Below, one piece after another: positions 1 through 8,675 of a stretch of 64,000 nt of DNA (the stretch's first letter is position 1; each line of letters opens with the position of its first letter). The stretch is from Kribbella voronezhensis (GTDB lineage Bacteria > Actinomycetota > Actinomycetes > Propionibacteriales > Kribbellaceae): contig NZ_SOCE01000001.1 of assembly GCF_004365175.1 (NCBI RefSeq), forward strand, positions 2,777,154 through 2,841,153. The letters are read 5' to 3'. Below the pieces are notes generated by a model. It was not told the origin of the DNA. It ran no database searches and was given only the letters and a program-made list of their open reading frames with translations. Both the position numbers and the translations under genes were made by a program.

Positions 1-557
1 CTGACGGTGACGTCCTGCTTCTCCACCGTGGCGTGCTTGCCGACGACCGCCATCGCGTCGAGCTGCCCCGGCACGACGTGGTAGGTCAGGATCTTGCTCA
101 GCAACGCGTCGTTGGTCTTCAGCGTGGCCATCGTCTTCGCGTCGATCTTGGCGAACGCCGAGTCGACCGGCGCGAACACGGTGAATTCACCACCGTTCAG
201 CGTCGAGACCAGGTCGACCTTCGGGTTGACCTTGCCCGATACGGCCGCGACCAGTGTCTTCAGCAGCGGGTTACCCGAAGCAGCAGTGGCGACCGGTGCG
301 GCAGCCATGCCATCGACCGAGCCGGCACCCGAGGGGTTGGCCTTGGCGTAGGCGACACAGCCGGGGCCGACCAGACCGGAGGTGTTGTCGGCGGGAGCGG
401 AAGAGCTCATGGTGTCGCTCGGCGTCGGCGCCGAGGACGAGGTGGTGGTCGACGGGCTGCTGCTCGAGTTGTCGTCGCTGCCGCCACAAGCTGCGGTCGC
501 GAAGAGCAGGGACAGAGCGGAGGCGGCCAGAGCGACTCGCTTGATGGTGTGGGACAT
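1..557 (-). CDS. Fasciclin (FAS1) domain lipoprotein, C-terminus off the window
   Basis: Secreted lipoprotein with a FAS1 adhesion-type domain. The ATG is at 557, preceded by a GGAGAAGGA ribosome site. The N-terminus has a basic start, a hydrophobic stretch and a lipobox ending TAACGGS (Cys at residue 24), then a Ser/Thr/Pro-rich linker of about 35 residues. The FAS1 domain begins near residue 90, with the typical [16 protein letters not shown] motif and the YHVVPG motif further on. The last part of the domain is missing at the left edge. It lies 135 bp downstream of a molybdopterin oxidoreductase on the same strand; fasciclin and sulfite-oxidase-like genes often occur together in actinobacteria, commonly with an ECF sigma/anti-sigma pair that would lie outside this window. 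Family call is secure; the ligand is unknown. Confidence 0.9.
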   Translation of the reverse strand, partial: MSHTIKRVALAASALSLLFATAACGGSDDNSSSSPSTTTSSSAPTPSDTMSSSAPADNTSGLVGPGCVAYAKANPSGAGSVDGMAAAPVATAASGNPLLKTLVAAVSGKVNPKVDLVSTLNGGEFTVFAPVDSAFAKIDAKTMATLKTNDALLSKILTYHVVPGQLDAMAVVGKHATVEKQDVTV

Positions 558-692
558 GACGATCCTTCTCCTTCGATGGATTTTGCCTTGCGAGATGTGC
601 CGCGCCCTCGTCGGAGGTGCGCGGTCCGGCTGCCTGAGCTGTGCTCTGCCGGCAGATGCGGGATGACGGCAGCCGGCTGTACTGCGAACGGA

Positions 693-2489
693 CTACTCGA
701 CCATCACCACCGTGTTGTGCAGTCCGCTCGATCCGTTCGGTCGAGGTGCTGCACGGTCGGCGGTCTGCACCTGTCCGTCGGCGTCAGTCGCCCGGACGGT
801 GAGTTTGTGGTTGCCCGGCGTCGCGTTCCAGCGGAACGTCCATTGCCGCCAGGTGTCGATGGTGTCCTCGGCCGCGAGCTGCGCGGGCTGCCAGGGACCG
901 TCGTCGACCTGCACCTCGACCTTGGTGATCCCGCGGTGCTGAGCCCAGGCGACTCCGGCCGCCACCGCCGGGCCGGCCTTGAGTTGCGCGAAGCCCTTCG
1001 GTACGTCGATTCGCGAGGACGTCTTGATCGGCGCCTCGACGGCCCAGCCTCGGTCGGTCCAGTAGGCGCTGAAGTCCTCGAACCGGGTCACCTCGATGTC
1101 GACGACCCACTTCGTCGCGGACACGTAGCCGTACAAGCCGGGCACCACCATCCGGACCGGGAAGCCGTGCTCGAACGGGAGCGGCTCGCCGTTCATCGCG
1201 ACCGCGAAGATCGCGTCCCGGCCGTCGGTCAGCGCCTTCAGCGGAGTGCCGATCGTCAGCCCGTCCACACTGGTCGACCGGACCGCGTCGGCGTCGGCGT
1301 GAACGCCTGCTTCCCGAAGGATCTCGGCGATCGGTACGCCGATCCAGCGAGCGTTGCCGACGTACGGGCCGCCGACCTCGTTGGAGACGCAGGTCAGGGT
1401 GATGTCGCGTTCGATCAGACGGCGGCCGAGCAGGTCCGCGAAGTTCAAGCGCAACTCGTGGTCGACCATCCCGTGCACCCGCAGTTCCCAGCTCCGCGGG
1501 TTGATCTTCGGAACGGTCAGCAGGGTGTCGACGCGGTAGAACTGCTTGTTCGGAGTGACGAACCGGATGACTCCCGCAACGTCGGCGGATACTCCCGCCG
1601 GCACTGCACCGGCCGGGCTCGCGGGCGTCGGAACCTTGATCCCCATCCGAGTCGCCTCACTGACACCGTCAGGCAGCACCCGCGAAACAACCAGCCCGCC
1701 AACCCCAGCCGCCCCAAGAGCCATCGCCGTAACCAGAAACCCCCGCCGATCGAACCCCGCCGGAGCAGTCGCGGGCCCCGGAGCCGAAGCAGTCGCCGAA
1801 GCAGGAGCGGTCGCGGTTGCGGGAGCAGGAGCGATCGCGGTTGCGGGAGCGGTCGCGGTTGCGGGAGCAGGAGCGGTTGCGGGAGCAGGAGCGGTTGCGG
1901 GAGCAGGAGCGGTTGCGGGCGCAGGAGCGGTCGCGATTGTGGGGGCTGGAGTTGTGGCGGGCTTGGGGTGGTGGTTGCTGTTGGCAATTGTTTTGGAACC
2001 TTCGGCGGCGGCGGCCTTCCGGTGTCCGCCGCCGTCGAAGGGGTGCAGGTTCAAGGTGCGGAGGACCAAGATGATGCCGGTTGTTGCTGTTAGCAACGTG
2101 ATGATGCCGGGGAGGATCCGGATGAAGTGGTTGGGCGCCAGGGTTCGTCCGGTGGCTGCCGCGAGGATGGCGAGGAGGCCGAGCAGGACTGTCATCACTA
2201 CCGCGATACGCGGTCGTGAGGCGCCGATCGCCCCGGCCAGCAAGGCGAAAACGGCCACACCGAGCAGGACGACGCCGATCAGGACTGGCTTGTCCGCCGT
2301 GCCGAGGTTCTTGACCGCCCAGTCCTTCGCCGGTCCTGGCGCCAGGTCGACCAGGTGGGTCGCGACACCGACGACCGGCGACGTGCCGCCGGCCAGCGCT
2401 GCGGTCAGCTCACCGAGGCCGAGTCCTGCACCTGCGGCGAGCGCACCTCCCAGCGCGGAAAGCATCCGGCGTCGCATCGTCGTGGTCAT
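693..2489 (-). CDS. Membrane-anchored molybdopterin-dependent oxidoreductase (sulfite oxidase family)
   Basis: 598 residues. An N-terminal membrane part has about four hydrophobic segments (residues ~10-155). It is followed by a long Ala/Pro/Thr repeat linker (~175-245), a second hydrophobic/Tat-like stretch (DRRGFLVTAMALGAAG), the sulfite-oxidase-type Mo-pterin domain (~300-500) and a C-terminal Mo-co dimerisation domain (~510-595). The cofactor-binding Cys sits in TLTCVSNEVGG. The family oxidises sulfite or reduces sulfoxides at an extracytoplasmic Mo centre; this long membrane-fused form is common in actinomycetes and its substrate is unknown. The fasciclin lipoprotein follows on the same strand, so co-expression is likely. 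The linker is encoded by near-identical 18-bp repeats. Confidence 0.9.
   Translation of the reverse strand: MTTTMRRRMLSALGGALAAGAGLGLGELTAALAGGTSPVVGVATHLVDLAPGPAKDWAVKNLGTADKPVLIGVVLLGVAVFALLAGAIGASRPRIAVVMTVLLGLLAILAAATGRTLAPNHFIRILPGIITLLTATTGIILVLRTLNLHPFDGGGHRKAAAAEGSKTIANSNHHPKPATTPAPTIATAPAPATAPAPATAPAPATAPAPATATAPATAIAPAPATATAPASATASAPGPATAPAGFDRRGFLVTAMALGAAGVGGLVVSRVLPDGVSEATRMGIKVPTPASPAGAVPAGVSADVAGVIRFVTPNKQFYRVDTLLTVPKINPRSWELRVHGMVDHELRLNFADLLGRRLIERDITLTCVSNEVGGPYVGNARWIGVPIAEILREAGVHADADAVRSTSVDGLTIGTPLKALTDGRDAIFAVAMNGEPLPFEHGFPVRMVVPGLYGYVSATKWVVDIEVTRFEDFSAYWTDRGWAVEAPIKTSSRIDVPKGFAQLKAGPAVAAGVAWAQHRGITKVEVQVDDGPWQPAQLAAEDTIDTWRQWTFRWNATPGNHKLTVRATDADGQVQTADRAAPRPNGSSGLHNTVVMVE
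1801..1938. repeat. 18-bp tandem repeat inside the oxidoreductase gene
   Basis: The unit GCGGGAGCAGGAGCGGTT occurs three times exactly (1861, 1879, 1897) and is flanked by diverged copies back to about 1801 and on to 1938. Read on the minus strand it encodes the Ala-Pro-Ala-Thr linker between the membrane part and the catalytic domain. Unit length is a multiple of three, so copy-number change would alter linker length without a frameshift. Confidence 0.9.
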
Positions 2490-2625
2490 GCCGGTGCTTC
2501 GGACCGGCGGCGGCTCCGGATGGGTGGATCTCCAAGAAATCTTCGCCCAGCCGGCAACAGCCAGTCGGAACGCCTGGCAAAGAAGCCTTACCCCTCAAGC
2601 ACTTTCCCTGTCAGCGGGAAGCTTC

Positions 2626-3258
2626 TCAGCGGGCGCGCGTCTCAGGTGGGGTGAAGTGTCCCGGCCAGTCGCTGTTCCTGATCCGGCTGATGGATCGGAT
2701 CTCGCCGATCGTGGACCACTCGTCCTTCCCGAGGCGTGCCAGCGGGCGGAGCCGGGTGATCTCGGGATGGTCGCCGTCGAGCACGGAGGAATCGATGGCG
2801 ATGTGGCGGACCTGGCCGATCACAACCGTGCAGTCGCCCAGTTCGAGGGTGGTGTGCAGGGTGCACTCGATCGCGACCGGGGACTCGGCGACCCGCGGTA
2901 CGGCGACTGTCGCGGACGGCTCGGTGGTGAGGCCGACCGCGGCGAACTCGGAGACCTCCGGCGGAAAGTCCGTCGCCGACGCGTTCACCTGTTCGTACAG
3001 CGGCTCCGAGGCGAAGTTGACCACGAATTCGCCGGTCGCCTCGACGTTGTTCAAGCTGTCCTTGCGACCCACCGAGGTGAACTGCACCATCGGCGGCCGC
3101 ACGCACGCGACGGTGAAGAACGAATGCGGCGCGAGGTTCAGGACGCCGTCCGCCGACCGCGACGACACCCAGGCGATCGGCCGCGGCACCACCACCGAGT
3201 TCAGCACCGCATAGAACGCACGACCACTGACAGCCCCCGGATCGAAGTCGACTCGCAC
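2626..3258 (-). CDS. Flavin reductase family protein (FMN-binding split barrel)
   Basis: 210 residues from a GTG at 3258 (GGGGAA lies upstream; the open frame extends further but would run into the divergent gene). The sequence has the flavin-reductase-like core: PRPIAWVSSRSADGVLNLAPHSFF near the N-terminus, then PPMVQFTS and DSLNNVEATGEFVVN. These proteins bind FMN and act as NAD(P)H:flavin oxidoreductases or related FMN enzymes. The gene starts 58 bp from a divergently transcribed phosphotransferase. Nothing here shows a dedicated monooxygenase partner. Confidence 0.85.
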   Translation of the reverse strand: MRVDFDPGAVSGRAFYAVLNSVVVPRPIAWVSSRSADGVLNLAPHSFFTVACVRPPMVQFTSVGRKDSLNNVEATGEFVVNFASEPLYEQVNASATDFPPEVSEFAAVGLTTEPSATVAVPRVAESPVAIECTLHTTLELGDCTVVIGQVRHIAIDSSVLDGDHPEITRLRPLARLGKDEWSTIGEIRSISRIRNSDWPGHFTPPETRAR

Positions 3259-3316
3259 AGCCTCAGTATTCCCCGGCCCCGAATTCGGTGGACCACGGCA
3301 ACCGAACCGCACCACG

Positions 3317-4252
3317 ATGGGCGCAATGACGACCATCCCAGCACTGGCCGCGCGGTACGGCGTACGCCCGGACCAGATCCACGAGGTCCCAGGCGGGGTC
3401 GCGAACCGGACGTACACACTCGGCGATCACCTGTTCCTGCGGATCCCCCGCAGCCAGGAGTTCGAAGCCGACCTGGTGAAGGAGGTCGCGATCATCCCGG
3501 TCGCCCGGGCCGCCGGCGTACGGACCCCGGCGATCGTGGACTTCGACGACACCCGGGCGCTCGTCGACGCGCCGTACCTGGTGATGGAGCGCATCCATGC
3601 GACAGACCTCGTCGACAGCCCAGCAGAGCACCCGTCGCTCTGGCTCGAACTAGGCGAGCAGGTGCACCGCCTGCACGACATCGAGGCCCAGCACCTCGAC
3701 GGAGTGCCCACCGACGAGGACAGCGATCCACGCCCCACCGTGGACAGGCTGGCAGCCGACGGATTCATAGACGCCGGTACTGCGAAGTGGCTCCTCGCCT
3801 GGTTCGACCGTCTCGCCACCTGGTTCGACCGCGCAGCGCCCAAGGTGCTTCTGCACGGAGACCTGGCCGCACAGAACGTCATGGTCGACCAGGACGGCCG
3901 GTTCCACGCGCTGATCGACTGGGGCGACGCCGCCTGGGGACCGGCGGGCGCAGAGTTCGCCAAGCTGCGCCTGGAGCAGGTCGCTCGGCTGCTACCCGGT
4001 TACCGGCAGGCAGGTCACGGTGAGCTGGAAGCGGCAGCGCTCTGGTTCCATCTCAGCTGGGGCCTGTCCAACCTCACCGGGCCGCCGCGGCAGAACCAGC
4101 GGCACTGGACCGCGCCGCCCACCAGCCGCCTGCTCGGCGTACTGCGGTTCTTCGCCAGTGATCCTCCGTCGCCGTGGCCGGAGCTGGGCAGCCGGAGCAT
4201 GGCGGCCAGCAGCCCATCTTCTGACTGTGATCGACGTGGTTTCTGCCCGTAA
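3317..4252 (+). CDS. Aminoglycoside phosphotransferase (APH) family kinase
   Basis: 311 residues from ATG 3317; ATG 3326 is an equally possible start, as no clear ribosome site decides. It has the APH/choline kinase fold signatures: a phosphate-anchor region near GGVANRTYTL, the catalytic loop LLHGDLAAQNVMVD and the metal-binding LIDWGDAAWG. The family phosphorylates small molecules such as aminoglycosides, homoserine or sugars with ATP; the substrate cannot be read from the sequence. The last ~30 residues look unstructured. It ends 47 bp before the aldo/keto reductase start and may be co-transcribed with it. Confidence 0.85.
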   Translation: MGAMTTIPALAARYGVRPDQIHEVPGGVANRTYTLGDHLFLRIPRSQEFEADLVKEVAIIPVARAAGVRTPAIVDFDDTRALVDAPYLVMERIHATDLVDSPAEHPSLWLELGEQVHRLHDIEAQHLDGVPTDEDSDPRPTVDRLAADGFIDAGTAKWLLAWFDRLATWFDRAAPKVLLHGDLAAQNVMVDQDGRFHALIDWGDAAWGPAGAEFAKLRLEQVARLLPGYRQAGHGELEAAALWFHLSWGLSNLTGPPRQNQRHWTAPPTSRLLGVLRFFASDPPSPWPELGSRSMAASSPSSDCDRRGFCP

Positions 4253-4299
4253 AACAAGGGTTCGCGGACTTGTGCGGACATGGTGCAGACTGCTGTTTC

Positions 4300-5334
4300 G
4301 TGACTGATTACGTAGCTGCCTCCGACCGGTACGACGACCAGATGACCTATCGGCGCAGTGGCCGCAGTGGGCTGCAGCTGCCGGCGATCTCGCTGGGCCT
4401 CTGGCACAACTTCGGCGGCGACAAGCCGCTCGACACCCAGCGCGACATCCTGCGCCGCGCCTTCGACCTCGGCGTCACCCACTTCGACCTGGCGAACAAC
4501 TACGGCCCGCCGTACGGCTCGGCCGAGACCAACTTCGGCGGTCACTTCGCCCGCGACTTCAAGCCGTACCGCGACGAACTGCTGATCTCCACCAAGGCCG
4601 GGTACGACATGTGGCCGGGCCCGTACGGTCAGGGCGGCGGAAGCCGGAAGTACCTGCTGGCCTCGCTGGACCAGTCGCTGGACCGGATGGGTCTCGACTA
4701 CGTCGACATCTTCTACTCGCACCGGTTCGACCCCGACACCCCGCTGGAGGAGACGATGGGCGCACTGGATGCCGCCGTCCGCTCCGGCAAGGCCCTCTAC
4801 GCCGGGATCTCGTCGTACTCCGCGGAGAAGACCCGCGAGGCAGCCCGGATCCTCGACGAGCTCGGTACGCCGCTGCTCATCCACCAGCCGTCGTACTCGA
4901 TGCTGAACCGCTGGATCGAGGAGGACCTGCTCGACGCGGTCGGTGAGCTCGGTGTCGGCGTGATCGCGTTCTCGCCGCTGGCCCAGGGTGTGCTCACCGA
5001 CCGGTACCTGGACGGCGTACCGGAAGGTTCCCGGGCGACGCAGGGCAAGTCGCTGAGCACCGACATGCTGACCGAGGAGACCCTGAAGCACGTCCGCGCC
5101 CTGAACGAGATCGCCAAGCAGCGCGGCCAGTCCGTCGCCCAGTTGGCGCTCGCCTGGACGCTGCGCGACGAGCGCGTCACCAGCGCCCTGATCGGCGCCT
5201 CCAGCGTCGCTCAACTCGAGGACAACCTGGCCGCGGTGAACAACCTGAAGTTCACCCAGGAAGAGCTGGACGCGATCGACGCGGACGCCGTCGAGGCCGG
5301 CATCAACCTGTGGAAGAAGAGCTCCGACGCCTGA
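4300..5334 (+). CDS. Aldo/keto reductase, YghZ / L-glyceraldehyde-3-phosphate reductase type
   Basis: 344 residues from GTG 4300; the longer open frame to 4270 would add a non-conserved lead. The AKR catalytic tetrad is visible: D63 and Y68 in FDLANNYGPPYG, K99 in ISTKAGYD and H141 in FYSHRFDPDTP. The N-terminus (MTYRRSGRSGLQLPAISLG) and the GPPYGSAE segment are typical of the YghZ group, which reduces L-glyceraldehyde 3-phosphate and methylglyoxal-like aldehydes with NADPH. Its 3' end overlaps the convergent surface-protein gene by 32 bp. Confidence 0.92.
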   Translation: MTDYVAASDRYDDQMTYRRSGRSGLQLPAISLGLWHNFGGDKPLDTQRDILRRAFDLGVTHFDLANNYGPPYGSAETNFGGHFARDFKPYRDELLISTKAGYDMWPGPYGQGGGSRKYLLASLDQSLDRMGLDYVDIFYSHRFDPDTPLEETMGALDAAVRSGKALYAGISSYSAEKTREAARILDELGTPLLIHQPSYSMLNRWIEEDLLDAVGELGVGVIAFSPLAQGVLTDRYLDGVPEGSRATQGKSLSTDMLTEETLKHVRALNEIAKQRGQSVAQLALAWTLRDERVTSALIGASSVAQLEDNLAAVNNLKFTQEELDAIDADAVEAGINLWKKSSDA

Positions 5335-7477
5335 GGCGGACAAACAGCAGCGCCAGTAGGCCGACCGCAGCGGCCAGCACGGCAAGACCGGCTGTGCGCC
5401 AGTACGACGAACCGCCGGTCGTCGCCGCGCCGGCCGCGGGCGCAGCGTCCCCGCTGGACTGGTTCGGTACGACGGCAGGTGCACCGGCTTCGACGGGTTT
5501 CAGCGTGACGTCGTTGCCGGTGCCACCGGAGTAGGTGATGGCGTACTGCGTTCCGGCCACGGCGAGCCTGGCTCCCTCGGGGAGATCGCTGAAGGTGCCG
5601 GTGACCGGGCTCGGGCCGGTGTTGTCGATCAGGGTGATCTCTCGGCGGGCGCCGGGTCGAGCGGTCGCGCCTGGAATGTGCAGTGCGCCGGCCAGTTTCA
5701 CCGCGCCGGTGACCTTCGGCGGTTTGGCGTTGAGCGGGACTGTCAGCGCGGCAGTGCGAGCTTGGGCGTAGTCGCCGGACACTGTGAAGGACCCGGTGAG
5801 CGCGCCGGTGCTCATCAGGGCGCCGGCTGAGATGGTTCCGGCGAGAGTGGAGCTGCCGCTCAAGCTCACGACGGCGCGACGGTTCGCCGTGAGCGTCGTA
5901 CCGGCGGCCATGGTGAGGTTGCGGAGAGCTTGGTTGCCGGCAGCGGTCAGGTCCAGGCGAGCGCCGGAGTTGGTGATGGCGACGGCACTGCTGTTGCGGA
6001 GCGTGCCGGCAGTGAGAGCCAGGGTTCCCTTGGAGATCGTGGTTCTGCCGCTATAGGTGATGTCGCCGGTCAGGCGGGTCGTGGCCGGCCCGGCTTGGGT
6101 CACCGAGCCCGTGCCGCTGATCTTCGACAACGAGATGGCATTGCGCACGTTCTGCACCACGAGTGAGCCGTTGTCGACCACCTTGAAGAGCGCGGCCTTC
6201 GTCAGCAGGCTGCCGTCGCCACCCGGCCGCCCGCTGCCGAGCCGGAGGACAGCGCCCGAAGCGATGGTCGTCGAGCCGTCGTAGTACTGGTCCGCCGCGA
6301 ACGTCACGTCGTTGCCGGGCACCGCCTTGATCACGACGTCCCCCGCGCCGGGCGATTTGAGCGTGTCGTGGAAGACGCCGCCGCCGATGGGCGCGCCCAG
6401 GGTGACCGGGCCGTTGTAGGCGAAGGTGAGCTTCGAGCGGGACCGCGCGGCCAGCAGGTTGATGTAGACGGTGTCCGCGGTGCCCGGCATGAAGATGTCG
6501 TGCGTGCTGCCGTCACCCCACTGGACGTCGGCGCCTTTGATGTTGGTGCCGCGCTTGTTGAGGTCGTGCGGAATCTTCCGCCAGTTGATCCGGGGATCGC
6601 TCAGCGACGGGTCGGTGTCGCCGCCTCGGTCGGAGTAGCTGTATTGCCCCGCCAGCACGACCTTGCCGCCTGGGCGGGACTGGACGTTGATGTCGCTGCC
6701 GTATTCGCGCTGGTAGAAGTTCTGCCGCAGTACGACGGTCTGGTCCAGCGGGGTGTCGACCGTCCACGTCCCCTGATTGAGGACCGCACGAACGTTGGGC
6801 AGCGCGACCGCGGACTCGGGCTTGCCGGCCGCCGTACCGGTGCCGTTGTCGATCACCCCGGAGAACGGTTGGGTACCGGCGAGATCGAGCGTGCCCCACA
6901 GGAACCGCGGCTGCGTGACCAGCCCGGAGCCGCTGATGGTGCCGAGGTTGATCGCCCGGGTGACCGACAGCCGCAGGGTGCCGTTGACTTCGATGTTGTC
7001 CTGGTTGAGCTGGAAGCCCGGCGTGTTGTACGGGAACCGCCCGATCACGCCGGTCGTGCCGCCGTTCCCGTACTGCAGGGTGGCGCCACGGTCGATGATT
7101 ACCGCGGCCGGGTCGGGCGTGCCGACGACGACGTACGGATGATTGCCGCCGAGGATCTGGACACGCTGCCGCTGCCGCGCCTTCGGCAGCGTGAAGTCGC
7201 TGTCCTTGGTCAGAATCAGCGTGCCGCGTCCCCTGATCCGCAGAGTCCCTTCACCGCTGATCACGCCCGCGTACGTCGTAGTGCCGCCGGGCACCGTGAT
7301 CGAGGCATCCCCGCTGAGCCTCACGTCCCGCCCAGCGAGGACGTCGCCGGTGATGTCCCGAGCGCCTGCCGCGACCGCCGCCCCCGGTTGGACTGCCGCG
7401 GCCGCTGGGCCGGCGAGCGCGACCACGGCGAGCAACAGTTGGATGACGCGCAGCATGCCGGGACGTCGTACCGTCAC
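5303..7477 (-). CDS. Secreted, C-terminally membrane-anchored beta-strand-repeat (autotransporter-associated repeat) protein
   Basis: 724 residues from GTG 7477, chosen because GGGAGG lies 8 nt upstream; the open frame goes further upstream without coding character. An N-terminal signal peptide (MLRVIQLLLAVVALAGPAAAA) is followed by a long stretch rich in Gly, Thr and Val with repeated motifs such as YAGVISGEGTLRIRG, SGVIDNG and YSGRTTISKGTLALTAGTL. This is the pattern of the autotransporter-associated beta-strand repeat, expected to form a parallel beta-helix. The C-terminus has one transmembrane helix (SYWRTAGLAVLAAAVGLLALLFV) and an RRR tail, so the protein is probably anchored outside the cell. 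There is no autotransporter barrel and no LPXTG. Function unknown; adhesion is plausible. Confidence 0.8.
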   Translation of the reverse strand: MTVRRPGMLRVIQLLLAVVALAGPAAAAVQPGAAVAAGARDITGDVLAGRDVRLSGDASITVPGGTTTYAGVISGEGTLRIRGRGTLILTKDSDFTLPKARQRQRVQILGGNHPYVVVGTPDPAAVIIDRGATLQYGNGGTTGVIGRFPYNTPGFQLNQDNIEVNGTLRLSVTRAINLGTISGSGLVTQPRFLWGTLDLAGTQPFSGVIDNGTGTAAGKPESAVALPNVRAVLNQGTWTVDTPLDQTVVLRQNFYQREYGSDINVQSRPGGKVVLAGQYSYSDRGGDTDPSLSDPRINWRKIPHDLNKRGTNIKGADVQWGDGSTHDIFMPGTADTVYINLLAARSRSKLTFAYNGPVTLGAPIGGGVFHDTLKSPGAGDVVIKAVPGNDVTFAADQYYDGSTTIASGAVLRLGSGRPGGDGSLLTKAALFKVVDNGSLVVQNVRNAISLSKISGTGSVTQAGPATTRLTGDITYSGRTTISKGTLALTAGTLRNSSAVAITNSGARLDLTAAGNQALRNLTMAAGTTLTANRRAVVSLSGSSTLAGTISAGALMSTGALTGSFTVSGDYAQARTAALTVPLNAKPPKVTGAVKLAGALHIPGATARPGARREITLIDNTGPSPVTGTFSDLPEGARLAVAGTQYAITYSGGTGNDVTLKPVEAGAPAVVPNQSSGDAAPAAGAATTGGSSYWRTAGLAVLAAAVGLLALLFVRLRRRSSSSTG

Positions 7478-7685
7478 GCTCCGGGCCTCCCTGGGGTCGG
7501 GTTCCCGCCGCCGGGCGAGGAGCGACCACCTTAAAGGGACGTACGCCGCGGCGCGGAGCGATTCCGGCAAATCTTCACGGAGCGCTTCTCTCGCGAACCG
7601 GTTGATCACGCATAGCGGTCGATTGGTTGCACTCTCCAGGCGATGGGCACAGGCTGGAGAGAAGACCCTCCTGGAGGTGGTTGTC
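7478..7685. promoter_or_regulatory. Divergent intergenic region between surface protein and hemerythrin-like gene
   Basis: 208 bp that must hold the promoters of both divergent genes. Two ribosome sites are clear: GGGAGG upstream of the minus GTG at 7477 and GGAGG at 7673-7677 upstream of the plus GTG at 7686. I could not fix -10/-35 boxes with confidence. Confidence 0.5.
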
Positions 7686-8363
7686 GTGACCGCTTCGACT
7701 CTCGAAATGGCCCTGGCCTTCGAACACATCAGGATCCGCGAGCTCGCCGACCCGGCGCAGCAGCCGGGCGCGGCCCGACCGGATCGCAGACACCAGACCG
7801 ACTGGTTCTACGCCATCGCGGCGCAGCACCTCGCCGCCGCTGAGGACGTGCTGCTCCCGCACGTCCGCCGCCTGCCGGGCGGCCCCGAACTGGTCGCGCG
7901 GTACGTCGGCAACGCGAAAGAACTCGAGCGCTCGCTCAGGTTCCTCAAAGCCCGTCAGTACGGCGACAGCCGCGTGCAGCACCTGCAGCCCGGGCGCGTC
8001 TGGCAGGAGATCGGCCGGCTCCTCGCAGAACACGAGGACCTCGAGGCGGAGTACAGCCGGATGATCGGCGAGGAACTCGGCAGCGACGACGTGTCGGCAC
8101 TGACGGAGAAACTGCTCAGCGCCGAAGAGGTAGCGCCGACCCGTGCACACCCGTACTCACCGCACACCGGTACGGCGGGTCGCCTGGCGCACCGGATGTG
8201 GCGGCTGGCCGACACAGCTTGGGACAGCGCCGAGGGACGCGTCGTACCGACGAAGTACCACGTGCACCCCAAGCGCGACTCGGCCCTGTCCCACTACCTG
8301 CGCGGCACCCCGATGCCGGACGAAGTGCCGGACGAGATGCCCGACCGGCCGTCCTGGGAGTAA
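7686..8363 (+). CDS. Hemerythrin-like (HHE) domain protein
   Basis: 225 residues from GTG 7686 with GGAGG 8 nt upstream. The sequence is mostly helical. His and acidic residues are placed as in HHE cation-binding proteins: FEHIRIREL, RRHQTDWFYAIAAQHLAAAEDVLLPHV, then LLAEHEDLEAEYSRM. Such proteins bind a di-iron centre and serve in O2, NO or iron sensing and storage. The C-terminal ~70 residues (from about HPYSPHTGTAGRLAHRMWRLAD) are not part of the usual domain and look like a lineage extension. Metal binding is inferred from the pattern only. Confidence 0.7.
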   Translation: MTASTLEMALAFEHIRIRELADPAQQPGAARPDRRHQTDWFYAIAAQHLAAAEDVLLPHVRRLPGGPELVARYVGNAKELERSLRFLKARQYGDSRVQHLQPGRVWQEIGRLLAEHEDLEAEYSRMIGEELGSDDVSALTEKLLSAEEVAPTRAHPYSPHTGTAGRLAHRMWRLADTAWDSAEGRVVPTKYHVHPKRDSALSHYLRGTPMPDEVPDEMPDRPSWE

Positions 8364-8422
8364 TAGCGGCCGGGCCCGTGGTCCGGGCGGATGCCTCCGC
8401 TCGGTACGGGCCCGGCCTGAAA

Positions 8423-8662
8423 CCCTCCCCCACTGCGCCTGGTCGTGAGGGTGGGCCTTGTCCCGCCTCCGCTGCGCCTGGTGTGCGGAGGAGGGCTTTG
8501 GTTCCCGCCTCCGCTGCGCCTGGTTCGCGGAGGAGGGCTTTGGTTCCCGCCTCCGCTGCGCCTGGTTCGCGGAGGTGGGCTTTGGTTCCCGCATCCGCTG
8601 CGCCTGGTGTGCGGAGGTGGGATCTTGCGCCCTCCCCCGCTGCGCCTGGAATGCGGGGGAGG
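8423..8662. repeat. Tandem array of six ~42-bp hairpin units
   Basis: Six units begin near 8423, 8462, 8504, 8546, 8588 and 8631. Each has a stem, a loop whose core TGCGCCTGG is identical in all six, and the matching stem arm; the second to fifth are joined by a CTTTGGTT-like spacer. Units 2-4 pair CCTCCGC with GCGGAGG. Unit 6 pairs CCTCCCCCGC with GCGGGGGAGG perfectly over 10 bp. Unit 1 uses CAC/GTG where the others use CGC/GCG. The array fills the gap between two convergent genes (stops at 8363 and 8676). It is not a CRISPR: there are no unique spacers. Confidence 0.9.
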
Positions 8663-8675
8663 ACGGGTCTGTGGG

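Noticed and set aside
1546..4023. Plus-strand open frame of 825 codons
   Set aside because: It spans three real genes on other frames and strands (the Mo oxidoreductase, flavin reductase and phosphotransferase); low-complexity Ala/Gly and Arg content shows a shadow frame.
4015..5484. Minus-strand open frame of 489 codons
   Set aside because: Antisense to the aldo/keto reductase with its complete catalytic tetrad.
8423..8662. CRISPR array
   Set aside because: Repeats are tandem with near-identical intervening bases, so there are no unique spacers, and no cas gene is present.
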